Shown here: one piece after another, positions 16,753-23,891 of the stretch
How positions within the stretch are numbered: position 1 is the first letter of the stretch
How the letters are laid out: each line of letters starts with the position of its first letter
Source of the DNA: Candidatus Accumulibacter vicinus
GTDB lineage: Bacteria > Pseudomonadota > Gammaproteobacteria > Burkholderiales > Rhodocyclaceae
DNA: 26,916 nt
Direction of reading: 5' to 3'
Assembly: GCA_002425405.1 (NCBI GenBank)
Contig: DIME01000110.1
Coordinates: 1 to 26,916 of the forward strand
Program-made: the position numbers and the translations under genes
The notes under the pieces: generated by a model
What the model was told of the DNA's origin: nothing
Database searches by the model: none
What the model saw: only the letters and a program-made list of their open reading frames with translations

Positions 16753-17541
16753 TTACCTGAATGAGCCGATCCGTGTGAGATCACTGAAATTCAACCAGAT
16801 GAAAAAAGCCTTCCCAACGATGTTTTGTTCCGGAACAAAGCCCCAATAACGGCTATCGCGGCTGTTGTCGCGATTGTCGCCCATCACGAAGTACTGACCC
16901 GGCGGCACCTTGCAGATCACCCCTGCTGCATTGTAGGAACAATCCTGGCGGTTGGGAAACTGTACCGGACCCTGAATATACGGCGGAGCATCTTCATCAT
17001 TGAGGGTTTGATGCTGTGCCGAGTCCAACCTTTCAATAAATTGCCGCGAATAGTAAAGACGCTCCGAGTGCAGATAATCGTCGATCCGCGTGGTCGGCAC
17101 CGGCTGGCCGTTGATCGTCAGTTTCTTGTTCAGGTAAGCGATGTTGTCACCCGGCACGCCGATCACCCGCTTGATGTAGTCGAGGGAGGGATCCTCGGGA
17201 TAACGAAAGACCATCACGTCCCCACGTTGCGGGTTGTTGATGTCGATGATCTTGCGGTTGAGTACCGGCAGGCGAATGCCATAGGTGTATTTGTTGACGA
17301 GAATGAAATCGCCGACCTGCAAGGTCGGGATCATCGATCCCGAGGGAATCTTGAACGGTTCGACGAGAAACGAACGCAGGACGAAAACCACCAGGATCAC
17401 CGGAAAGAAACTCGCCCCGTACTCGACCCACCAGGGGTCCTTGGCGTCGGCCGGGCGGCGCTTGCGCAGAAAACAAGCATCGACGGCCCAGATTGTGCCG
17501 CTAATCAGCAACAGGACAAACAGGATCAACGCAAAATTCAC
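16753..17541 (-). CDS. lepB: Signal peptidase I
   Basis: 262 residues. Two N-terminal membrane segments (about 2-20 and 44-60) come first. The catalytic Ser69 lies in IPSGSMIPTL, the general-base Lys124 in DYIKRVIGVPGD, and a GDNRDNSRDSRYWG box near the end. The periplasmic catalytic domain removes signal peptides from exported proteins, which would include MucD of this window. The start is a GTG at 17539-17541 with a good AAAGGAG 7 bases upstream, and no ATG fits as well. It lies 12 bases after lepA. The lepA-lepB-rnc-era order is standard. Confidence 0.96.
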   Translation of the reverse strand: MNFALILFVLLLISGTIWAVDACFLRKRRPADAKDPWWVEYGASFFPVILVVFVLRSFLVEPFKIPSGSMIPTLQVGDFILVNKYTYGIRLPVLNRKIIDINNPQRGDVMVFRYPEDPSLDYIKRVIGVPGDNIAYLNKKLTINGQPVPTTRIDDYLHSERLYYSRQFIERLDSAQHQTLNDEDAPPYIQGPVQFPNRQDCSYNAAGVICKVPPGQYFVMGDNRDNSRDSRYWGFVPEQNIVGKAFFIWLNFSDLTRIGSFR

Positions 17542-17553
17542 TCGATTACTCCT

Positions 17554-19350
17554 TTACTTGCCGACACGCAACACAGCAAGGAAGGCCTCCTGGGGGATCT
17601 CGACCGACCCGACCTGTTTCATGCGCTTCTTGCCGGCCTTCTGCTTTTCGAGCAGTTTCTTCTTGCGCGAAATGTCGCCGCCGTAACACTTGGCCAGAAC
17701 GTCCTTGCGCATCGCCTTGACATTCTCACGGGCAATGATGTTGGTGCCGATGGCGGCCTGGATGGCGACATCGTACATCTGGCGCGGAATCAGTTCGCGC
17801 ATCTTGGCGGCCAGTTCGCGGCCACGATAGACCGAATTGACACGATGCAGGATCACGGACAGGGCATCGACGCGTTCACCGTTGATCAGCACGTCAAGCT
17901 TGACTACGTCGGCCGCCCGATACTCCTTGAATTCGTAATCGAGAGAGGCGTAGCCGCGCGAGACGGACTTCAGGCGGTCGAAGAAATCCATCACCACTTC
18001 AGCCATCGGCATTTCGTAAACCAGTTGCACCTGCCGGCCGTGATAGTTCATGTCGATCTGGTTGCCGCGCTTCTGATTGCACAGCGTAATGACATTGCCC
18101 AGATATTCCTGCGGAACGAATACCGTGGTAGTGATGATCGGTTCGCGAATCTCCTCGATCTTTGACAGTTCGGGCAGTTTGGCCGGGTTTTCGACATTGA
18201 CCAGGTTGCCATCTCGCAGCAGGACTTCATAAACGACAGTTGGCGCGGTGGTGATCAGGTCCTGATCGAACTCGCGTTCGAGACGCTCCTGGACGATCTC
18301 CATATGCAACAGCCCGAGGAAACCGCAGCGGAAACCGAAACCGAGCGCCTGCGAAACCTCGGGTTCGTAGCGCAGCGACGCGTCGTTGAGCTTCAGCTTT
18401 TCCAGCGATTCGCGCAGCGAGTCGTACTGATTCGACTCGACCGGATAAAGCCCGGCGAAGACCTGCGACTTGATCTCCTTGAACCCCGGCAATGCCGTAC
18501 TCGCCGGTCGCTCGTGCAGGGTCAGGGTATCGCCGACCTTGGCCGCCTGCAGTTCCTTGATTCCCGAGATAACGTAACCGACCTCGCCGGCGCGCAGAGC
18601 GTCGCGTTGCAGCGCCTTGGGAGTGAACACGCCGACCTGCTCACAGAGATGGGTCGAGCCGGCAGCCATCAGACGAATCCGGTCCTTTGGCCTGAGTGTG
18701 CCATCGAAGACTCGCACCAGCATGACCACACCGACATAGTTGTCGAACCAGGCATCCACCAGCAGAGCCTTGAGTGGCGCATCAGGATCGCCCGTCGGAG
18801 CGGGAATGCGCTCGATGATCGCTTCCAGGATGTCCTCGACGCCCAGGCCAGTCTTGGCCGAAGCGAGGATCGCCTCGGAAGCATCTAGGCCGATGACATC
18901 CTCGATCTCCTGGCGAGCATGGTCAGGCATCGCCGACGGCAGATCGATCTTGTTCAGTACGGGCACGACATCGACGCCGAGCTCGATCGCCGTATAGCAG
19001 TTGGCGACCGTCTGCGCTTCGACTCCCTGCGATGCATCGACCACCAGCAGGGCTCCCTCACAGGCGGAAAGCGAACGCGAGACCTCATACGAGAAATCGA
19101 CGTGGCCCGGCGTGTCGATCAGGTTCAGGTTGTAGACCTCGCCGCTGCGCGCCCGGTATTGCAGGGCCGCGGTCTGCGCCTTGATGGTGATGCCACGCTC
19201 GCGCTCGATATCCATCGAGTCGAGGACCTGCGCTTCCATCTCGCGATCGGAAAGACCGCCGCAAAGATGAATGATGCGGTCGGCAAGGGTGGACTTTCCG
19301 TGATCGATATGCGCGATGATGGAAAAATTGCGGATCAGTTGCATGGACAT
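17554..19350 (-). CDS. lepA: Elongation factor 4 (LepA)
   Basis: 598 residues beginning MSMQLIRNFSIIAHIDHGKST. The GTPase motifs are AHIDHGKST (13-21), DTPGHVD and NKIDL. Domain II, the EF-G-like domains and the LepA-specific C-terminal domain (KKKLLEKQKAGKKRMKQVG near the end) are all present. LepA is a ribosome-bound GTPase linked to initiation and 30S biogenesis. I chose the ATG at 19348-19350, which gives the usual family length; M3 (19342-19344) is possible, and a longer upstream frame crosses a terminator hairpin and is rejected. An intrinsic terminator ends 33 bases upstream, so the gene needs its own promoter or read-through. Confidence 0.96.
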   Translation of the reverse strand: MSMQLIRNFSIIAHIDHGKSTLADRIIHLCGGLSDREMEAQVLDSMDIERERGITIKAQTAALQYRARSGEVYNLNLIDTPGHVDFSYEVSRSLSACEGALLVVDASQGVEAQTVANCYTAIELGVDVVPVLNKIDLPSAMPDHARQEIEDVIGLDASEAILASAKTGLGVEDILEAIIERIPAPTGDPDAPLKALLVDAWFDNYVGVVMLVRVFDGTLRPKDRIRLMAAGSTHLCEQVGVFTPKALQRDALRAGEVGYVISGIKELQAAKVGDTLTLHERPASTALPGFKEIKSQVFAGLYPVESNQYDSLRESLEKLKLNDASLRYEPEVSQALGFGFRCGFLGLLHMEIVQERLEREFDQDLITTAPTVVYEVLLRDGNLVNVENPAKLPELSKIEEIREPIITTTVFVPQEYLGNVITLCNQKRGNQIDMNYHGRQVQLVYEMPMAEVVMDFFDRLKSVSRGYASLDYEFKEYRAADVVKLDVLINGERVDALSVILHRVNSVYRGRELAAKMRELIPRQMYDVAIQAAIGTNIIARENVKAMRKDVLAKCYGGDISRKKKLLEKQKAGKKRMKQVGSVEIPQEAFLAVLRVGK

Positions 19351-19383
19351 GGTGTGGGCTCTATCGCGACCGAGCCGCCCCTG

Positions 19384-19414
19384 AAAAGAAAGGGTGCCGG
19401 CGGCGGGCACCCTT
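19384..19414 (-). terminator. Intrinsic terminator after the rpoE-mucD-glutaredoxin block
   Basis: On the minus strand AAGGGTGCC and GGCACCCTT form a perfect 9-bp stem with a 7-base GC-rich loop, followed by TTTCTTTT. It lies 27 bases after the glutaredoxin-like stop and 33 bases before the lepA ATG, so it separates the stress block from the housekeeping cluster or acts as an attenuator for lepA. Confidence 0.85.
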
Positions 19415-19437
19415 GGTCGAACTGCCTGAAGGCGCGG

Positions 19438-19443
19438 ATTCTA
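19438..19443 (-). promoter_or_regulatory. Possible -10 box for lepA
   Basis: TAGAAT on the minus strand overlaps the glutaredoxin-like stop codon. No good -35 is found at 17 bases. If it is used, the transcript would begin just before the terminator hairpin, which would place that hairpin in the lepA leader. Confidence 0.2.
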
Positions 19444-19692
19444 GCGGATTTCGCTCAAATAATCACGGACTTTGCTGGTGTCGAGAAAGTAATGGCAAAG
19501 CTCACGGCCCTCATGCAGGAGGACCGGGACGAGTTCGTCGTAGAGCGCTTCGAGCGCTGCGTCGGCGTCAACGTCGACGACCTCGACGGCCACGCCGAAT
19601 TCGGCAGCCAATGTTTCGAGGGCTACTGCCATCTCTGTACAGAGATGGCAGTAGCGCCGCGAGACCAGGGTCAGCTTCGCCGTCTGTGTCAC
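19441..19692 (-). CDS. Glutaredoxin-like (DUF836) thiol protein
   Basis: 83 residues with a thioredoxin-type beta-alpha-beta start and the CxxC motif C15-H-L-C18, plus a PVLLHEGRELCHYF segment containing the cis-proline-like position. It resembles the small DUF836 glutaredoxin family found between mucD and lepA in betaproteobacteria. It probably handles thiol redox chemistry in the cytoplasm; the substrate is unknown. The start is a GTG at 19690-19692 that overlaps the mucD stop (GTGA), so translation depends on mucD. A perfect 34-bp palindrome (19622-19655) spans the CxxC codons. The gene ends in a strong terminator. Confidence 0.85.
   Translation of the reverse strand: MTQTAKLTLVSRRYCHLCTEMAVALETLAAEFGVAVEVVDVDADAALEALYDELVPVLLHEGRELCHYFLDTSKVRDYLSEIR
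19622..19655. repeat. Perfect 34-bp spacerless palindrome inside the glutaredoxin-like gene
   Basis: GCTACTGCCATCTCTGT is followed immediately by its exact reverse complement. The palindrome covers the codons for YCHLCTEMAVA, including both active-site cysteines. It would form a long hairpin in the mRNA or a cruciform in DNA, about 40-70 bases after the GTG start. Confidence 0.95.
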
Positions 19693-21122
19693 TCGCTGCG
19701 ACGCTCGGTCAGTCCCTTGATGGTGACGAAGGTCTGCAACTCGCCGCGGCGAACCAGCAAGGTCACGTTGGCCGACTTGTCGAACTGCGCGAGCAAACGG
19801 TTGAACTGGTCGCTGCTCTTGATTTCGATGTTCTCGCCACGCGAAATCAGCGCCAGGATGACATCCCCCGGCCGCAGATCGACACGCGCGGCATTGTTGC
19901 GAACATCCTCGATCAGCAAACCGCCATTGACCTTGAGTTCGCGCTTCTGCTCGGCAGTCAGCTCGGAAACCACCAACCCGAGGCGATTGGCCGTCCGATC
20001 AGGTGATTTTGCACTTCTGCTGCTGCGGGAAGCGACCTTCTCTTCTGCGATTTCTCCAATCACGACCGATACATCCCGGATCGCTCCCTTGCGCCAGATC
20101 TGGATCGTCACCCGGCTTCCCGGCTTGGTACTGCCGACGATGCGTGGCAAATCGCTGGAACTGCCAATCGTCTTGCCGTCAAATCTAAGGATGACATCAC
20201 CCGCTTCAATGCCCGCTTTCTCCGCCGGACCACCCTTTTCGACCGCATTGACTGCTGCGCCTTGGGCTTTGCTCAAACCGAAGGACTCGGCCAGCTCCTT
20301 CGTCACCTCCTGAATGACCACACCGATTCGACCGCGGCTGACCTTGCCATTGGCGCGCAGTTGCGCCTGCACCTCCATCGCCACATCGATCGGAATGGCA
20401 AAGGAGATCCCCATGAAACCGCCCGACCGGCTGTAAATCTGCGAGTTGATGCCGACCACTTCGCCCTTCATGTTGAACAAGGGGCCGCCTGAGTTGCCCG
20501 GATTGACCGCCGTATCGGTCTGGATGAAGGGGACATAGTTCTCCTGTGGCAAGGAGCGACCCTTGGCGCTGACAATGCCGGCCGTCACACTGTTCTCGAA
20601 ACCGAACGGCGAACCGATCGCGATCACCCATTCGCCGACCTTGAGTCCACCCGGATCACCCAGACGAACGGTCGGCAAACCGGTCGCTTCGATCTTGATC
20701 AGCGCCACGTCAGTGCGCTTGTCGGTGCCGATGACCCGTGCCTTGAACTCACGCTTGTCGGTCAGTCGAACGAGAATCTCGTCAGCCGAGTCCACGACAT
20801 GCGCATTGGTCAGCAGATAACCGTCGGCACTGATCACGAATCCCGAACCAAGAGATCTGCTTTCGTAGTCGCGGGGTACGCCAGGAATTCCCGGCTGACG
20901 AGGAATGAAGCGCCGGAAGAACTCATACATCGGATCGCTTTCGTCGAAGGGGAACGGCTGTGCATTCCGCCCACTGCTCCGCACCGACTGGGTGGTACTG
21001 ATATTGACGACTGCCGGCCCCTGTTTCTCGACAAGCTCGGTGAAGTCGGGCAATCCTCGACTGTCGGCTTGTGCCAACACCGAGAACACCGTTAAAAAGA
21101 ACGCCACAAGCAACTGTTTCAT
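19689..21122 (-). CDS. mucD: Periplasmic serine protease of the DegP/MucD (HtrA) family
   Basis: 477 residues. A Sec signal peptide (about 1-19, MKQLLVAFFLTVFSVLAQA) is followed by a trypsin-like domain with H108 (TNAHVV), D138 (TDVAL) and S211 (GNSGGP), and two PDZ domains (about 255-350 and 385-470). It degrades or refolds damaged envelope proteins. The order rpoE-rseC-mucD is typical of sigma-E loci, where MucD limits the stress signal. The ATG at 21120-21122 has AGGAGG 11 bases upstream, slightly long. It starts 63 bases after rseC, and its stop overlaps the glutaredoxin-like start. All catalytic residues are intact. Confidence 0.96.
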   Translation of the reverse strand: MKQLLVAFFLTVFSVLAQADSRGLPDFTELVEKQGPAVVNISTTQSVRSSGRNAQPFPFDESDPMYEFFRRFIPRQPGIPGVPRDYESRSLGSGFVISADGYLLTNAHVVDSADEILVRLTDKREFKARVIGTDKRTDVALIKIEATGLPTVRLGDPGGLKVGEWVIAIGSPFGFENSVTAGIVSAKGRSLPQENYVPFIQTDTAVNPGNSGGPLFNMKGEVVGINSQIYSRSGGFMGISFAIPIDVAMEVQAQLRANGKVSRGRIGVVIQEVTKELAESFGLSKAQGAAVNAVEKGGPAEKAGIEAGDVILRFDGKTIGSSSDLPRIVGSTKPGSRVTIQIWRKGAIRDVSVVIGEIAEEKVASRSSRSAKSPDRTANRLGLVVSELTAEQKRELKVNGGLLIEDVRNNAARVDLRPGDVILALISRGENIEIKSSDQFNRLLAQFDKSANVTLLVRRGELQTFVTIKGLTERRSE

Positions 21123-21185
21123 GGCAGCAATAGCCTCCTGAACGTCATTGAATGACCAAAAAATATGCGGGCGCGGGGTGCAAAA

Positions 21186-21602
21186 TCAAGATCGGATCGT
21201 GGGTTGCAAACGGGGGTCGTGCTGGCTCTGCCGCTGCGCTCGCCGCAGGCCCAGCCAGCCGACCAGCAAACCACCCATGGCCCCGCCGATCGCCCCCCCC
21301 TCGCCGCCACAGGCCGATCCCGACAGCGCCCCGGCAAACAGCGCCAGCAAGGGAAACGCATAGGCATACAGCGCACTACGGCCAAGCGAGCCCTCGGCCA
21401 CAGCCACCTGCACGCGCGCACCGACATCACAATGATCGGGATTCAGCACCCGGAAAGTGCGTGGCGGGCCACACCACAACTGGCCCAGATGGTTGCCCCC
21501 GCACCCTCCCGGCTGTCTGCAGCGACCGCAGCCGCTTTCGTCCATGCGAAGGTATGCGTACTGGCCATCAATCGCGGTCACCGTTCCCCAGGCATCAGTC
21601 AT
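21186..21602 (-). CDS. rseC: RseC/MucC family sigma-E locus protein
   Basis: 138 residues. A Cys-rich N-terminal region has C25, C28, C34 and C44 (CGRCRQPGGCGG), followed by two membrane segments (about 77-97 and 103-120) and a basic tail. This is the layout of the RseC/MucC family, linked to SoxR reduction (Rsx/Rnf-associated) and to sigma-E modulation. The ATG at 21600-21602 has AGAGGA about 7 bases upstream. It begins 35 bases after rpoE and is followed by mucD. It directly follows rpoE here, whereas rseA and rseB usually intervene. Confidence 0.88.
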   Translation of the reverse strand: MTDAWGTVTAIDGQYAYLRMDESGCGRCRQPGGCGGNHLGQLWCGPPRTFRVLNPDHCDVGARVQVAVAEGSLGRSALYAYAFPLLALFAGALSGSACGGEGGAIGGAMGGLLVGWLGLRRAQRQSQHDPRLQPTIRS

Positions 21603-21637
21603 GATTCATCCTCTCTACCAACCCATTCTCGACCGGG

Positions 21638-22237
21638 TTACCATCTGCGATCCTGCGAGGTATCGAGTAGCGGTCGCAACTTTTCGGCGACGGCCTCGCG
21701 GGCACGAAAAATCCGCGAACGTACTGTGCCAATTGGACAACTCATGGCCTCGGCAATTTCCTCATAACTCAGGCCCTCGATCTCGCGCAGGAGGATCGCG
21801 TGACGCAACTCCTCGGGGAGTGCGTCCATTGCCGCGTTGATCGTAGCACCCGTCTGCTTGGATTGCAGCAGGCTCTCCGGCGTGTTGATGTCCTGCAACT
21901 GAGTAGCATCCTCAAAGCCTTCGGCTTCTTCAGCGTCAAATTCGGTCGAAGTCGGGGCGCGGCGTCCCTGCGAAACGAGGTGATTCTTGGCCGCATTGAT
22001 GGCAATCCGGTACAACCAGGTGTAAAACGCACTGTCCCCGCGAAACAACGGCAGCGCCCGATAAGCCTTGATGAATGCCTCCTGGGTCACGTCCTCGATC
22101 TCGGCGTGATCGTAAAGAAAGCGAGACAACAGGCGCGCCACCTTGCGCTGGTATTTCACGACCAGCGCGTCGAACGCGTGTTTGTCACCACCCTGGGCGC
22201 TCTCGACCAGTTTCTGGTCAATTTCGCGTTCGCTCAT
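21638..22237 (-). CDS. rpoE: Extracytoplasmic-function sigma factor E
   Basis: 199 residues. Sigma region 2 includes FRGDSAFYTWLYRIAINAAKNHL (about 65-87), and region 4 includes LPEELRHAILLREIEGLSYEEIAEAMSCPIGTVRSRIFRAREA. Both match RpoE/AlgU closely. It should direct transcription of envelope-stress genes such as mucD. The acidic linker between the regions (EFDAEEAEGFEDATQ) is typical. The ATG at 22235-22237 has AAAGGAAA further upstream than ideal. A TATACT box lies at 22278-22283. No anti-sigma factor gene follows, so how this sigma factor is held inactive is unclear from the locus. Confidence 0.95.
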   Translation of the reverse strand: MSEREIDQKLVESAQGGDKHAFDALVVKYQRKVARLLSRFLYDHAEIEDVTQEAFIKAYRALPLFRGDSAFYTWLYRIAINAAKNHLVSQGRRAPTSTEFDAEEAEGFEDATQLQDINTPESLLQSKQTGATINAAMDALPEELRHAILLREIEGLSYEEIAEAMSCPIGTVRSRIFRAREAVAEKLRPLLDTSQDRRW

Positions 22238-22277
22238 GCTCTATGCTTTTCCTTTGGCATACGAAAATCCGCGCCGA

Positions 22278-22283
22278 AGTATA
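22278..22283 (-). promoter_or_regulatory. Possible -10 box of rpoE
   Basis: TATACT on the minus strand, about 41 bases before the rpoE ATG. No good -35 hexamer is found at 16-18 bases, and no clear sigma-E motif (GGAACTT with a TCTGA/TCAAA partner) is visible either. Treat as tentative. Confidence 0.3.
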
Positions 22284-22400
22284 GCGCAAGCATCGAAACG
22301 CCATCGTAACAGTGCATGACCGGCCATTCCGAGCTATCGGACCTGTACATCATCCTGAAGCGCACCGTCAAAAGGCAGGAATGTCGTTGAATTACCACCG

Positions 22401-22426
22401 TTTCCAACCATTTCCAATCATTTTCC
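22401..22426. repeat. Tandem 10-bp direct repeats upstream of rpoE
   Basis: TTTCCAACCA, TTTCCAATCA and a partial TTTTCC follow one another in exact 10-base steps. One-helical-turn spacing places the same sequence on one face of DNA, as in cooperative regulator sites. The repeats lie about 165-190 bases upstream of the rpoE start codon. Confidence 0.6.
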
Positions 22427-22545
22427 GGGGTGGAGAAAATCGTTTGCGGCGGGCCTGGCGTGCTGGCGCCTGGGCATGATCCTCGCCCGGTCTGGTGCCT
22501 TGCGTGCGGTGGCCGGGTTGCTGGCGGCGCTCCCGGGGCGCGCAC

Positions 22546-22571
22546 CGCTGCGCGACACGTATCGCGCAGCG
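22546..22571. repeat. Perfect 10-bp stem-loop near the end of the uncharacterised gene
   Basis: CGCTGCGCGA and TCGCGCAGCG are perfect arms around a 6-base loop. It lies about 90 bases beyond the minus-strand stop at 22658. It lacks a T-run on either strand, so it is not a classic terminator, though it could act as a Rho-linked or 3'-end-protecting structure. Confidence 0.55.
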
Positions 22572-22657
22572 AGCGAAAAAGCGGGGACGCTCCGTGCCGA
22601 ACTCGATGTGGGCGAGTGTTGGACCCCGTGGTGGGCCTGGGGTCAGCCAGTCGGTGC

Positions 22658-23215
22658 CTACGCAGTATCGGCAAGCCAGGCGTCGCGCGGCAGGTCGGGT
22701 ACGCCCGGGGTGATCACGAAGCGGGTCATGGCATGTGGATTCATCAGGCCAACGCCGCCTTTCGCCAGGCGATAGGTGATCATCGGACGCTCAAAGAGAC
22801 TGGTCAGGCTCATCAGGCGCTCGGCAAGCGCTGGCTTGCGAATGCCTTCGGCGAGGGTATATAAGACATAGCCACCCGTGAAGAAAAACGCTATGCGCCG
22901 CGTGAAATGCTCTCCTTCGAGATGGCCTGCGAACGGTTCGGCGTACTGCTCGGCCGTCAGTGCCGTCAGGGTCAGGTTGCCAGGGCTCGGCAGGTAGCCG
23001 CTGAGATCGTGAGTCGTTTCAATCTCCAGGCAGGCGATCGCCGCCGCGGCAAAAACTTCGGTCTGACCCGCCGAGCCAATGATCAGCGGGGTGCCGGAGA
23101 AGAGCTGCGCGCTGCGCTGGAGGCTTGAAAAAATCTGCTCGAAACTGGCCGCGTCGGTCTGGAAAAAGCGCCGCACCCGGTTGGTCGTGGTAATGACCGT
23201 AATGCCGATGGCCAT
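22658..23215 (-). CDS. Uncharacterised protein downstream of the cobalamin adenosyltransferase
   Basis: 185 residues, family not recognised. It has no signal peptide or obvious membrane anchor at its start (MAIGITVITTTNRVRRFFQ), a moderately hydrophobic middle (FTRRIAFFFTGGYVLYTLAEG, about 112-132) and an end rich in small residues and prolines. No catalytic motif is evident. I chose the ATG at 23213-23215 because a strong GGAGG lies 6 bases upstream; the longer frame reading into the previous gene is rejected. It begins 62 bases after the adenosyltransferase gene, so the two probably share a transcript. Base composition is like its neighbours. It could be a lineage-specific protein; function cannot be stated. 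Confidence 0.75.
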   Translation of the reverse strand: MAIGITVITTTNRVRRFFQTDAASFEQIFSSLQRSAQLFSGTPLIIGSAGQTEVFAAAAIACLEIETTHDLSGYLPSPGNLTLTALTAEQYAEPFAGHLEGEHFTRRIAFFFTGGYVLYTLAEGIRKPALAERLMSLTSLFERPMITYRLAKGGVGLMNPHAMTRFVITPGVPDLPRDAWLADTA

Positions 23216-23277
23216 GCTGATCCTCCGTGAAAGATGTCTTGCCTCGGTTGGCGTCCGCCTGCCAGCATCGTGTGCGT

Positions 23278-23838
23278 TCAGTCGCTGTCGCGGTTCCTGG
23301 TCTGCACCCACAACACGTCTGGCCGCCCGCTAACCTTGTTGAGGGCGCGGCCCAGGACAAACATCAGGTCCGAGAGACGATTGAGATACTTGCGTGCAAA
23401 ATCGGAAACCATTTCGGTGTCCGCCAGGCGCACGATGCAACGCTCGGCGCGGCGGCAGACGGTACGCGCGAGATGAGCAACGGCAGCAGCGCGGGTACCC
23501 CCGGGTAGGATGAATTCCTTGAGCGGCGGCAGATCGGCATTGAACTGCTCGACGAGATCTTCGAGTCGACCGATATGGGCCTCGCCGATGACGCTCATTC
23601 CCGGCATGCACAATTCGCCCCCGAGATCAAAGAGATCGTGCTGGATGCGCAGCATGGCCTGCCGGATGTCATCCGGCATCTCTTCGGTCAGCAACAGCCC
23701 GATCGTCGAGTTGAGTTCGTCGACCTGCCCCATGGCCTCGATGCGCAAGCTGTCCTTACTCACCCGGGTGCCATCGCCGAGACCGGTGGTGCCAGCGTCA
23801 CCGGTGCGAGTCACAATTTTGGAAAGTCGATTGCCCAT
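23278..23838 (-). CDS. pduO: PduO-type cob(I)alamin adenosyltransferase
   Basis: 186 residues beginning MGNRLSKIVTRTGDAGTTGLG. The N-terminal TRTGDAGTTGLGDGTRVSKDS is the ATP-binding signature of PduO/MMAB-type enzymes. RRAERCIVRLAD and YLNRLSDLMFVLGR supply the conserved Arg and Asp/Asn at the active site. It attaches the adenosyl group of ATP to cob(I)alamin to make coenzyme B12, used for example by methylmalonyl-CoA mutase. The ATG at 23836-23838 gives the normal family length and has AGGAA nearby; upstream in-frame codons overlap aceK and are not used. A TATAAT lies 28 bases upstream. The symbol reflects the family, not a propanediol-utilisation context, which is absent. Confidence 0.93.
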   Translation of the reverse strand: MGNRLSKIVTRTGDAGTTGLGDGTRVSKDSLRIEAMGQVDELNSTIGLLLTEEMPDDIRQAMLRIQHDLFDLGGELCMPGMSVIGEAHIGRLEDLVEQFNADLPPLKEFILPGGTRAAAVAHLARTVCRRAERCIVRLADTEMVSDFARKYLNRLSDLMFVLGRALNKVSGRPDVLWVQTRNRDSD

Positions 23839-23865
23839 GCCAGGATTCCTGATCAAATGATGATG

Positions 23866-23871
23866 ATTATA
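23866..23871 (-). promoter_or_regulatory. -10 box for the adenosyltransferase operon
   Basis: A perfect TATAAT on the minus strand in the 53-base gap after aceK. CTGAGG lies 18 bases upstream as a weak -35 (3 of 6). The start point would fall near 23859, giving a leader of about 20 bases. Confidence 0.5.
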
Positions 23872-23891
23872 GCGGAAGGCGCATGCACGCC

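Larger units (their letters stand above)
22238..22657. other. Gene-free region upstream of rpoE
   Basis: 420 bases between rpoE and the uncharacterised 185-residue gene. I see a possible rpoE promoter (22278-22283), 10-bp direct repeats (22401-22426) and a perfect 10-bp hairpin (22546-22571). A plus-strand frame at 22476-22775 reads into the antisense of the neighbouring gene; I could not link it to any family, and it lacks a convincing ribosome-binding site. Confidence 0.5.

Noticed and set aside
19351..19410. LepA start 20 codons further upstream
   Set aside because: That extension runs through the terminator hairpin and T-run and has no similarity to the LepA N-terminus.
22476..22775. Plus-strand frame as a real gene
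   Set aside because: It overlaps the better-supported minus-strand gene at 22658-23215, lacks a good ribosome-binding site and matches no family I know.
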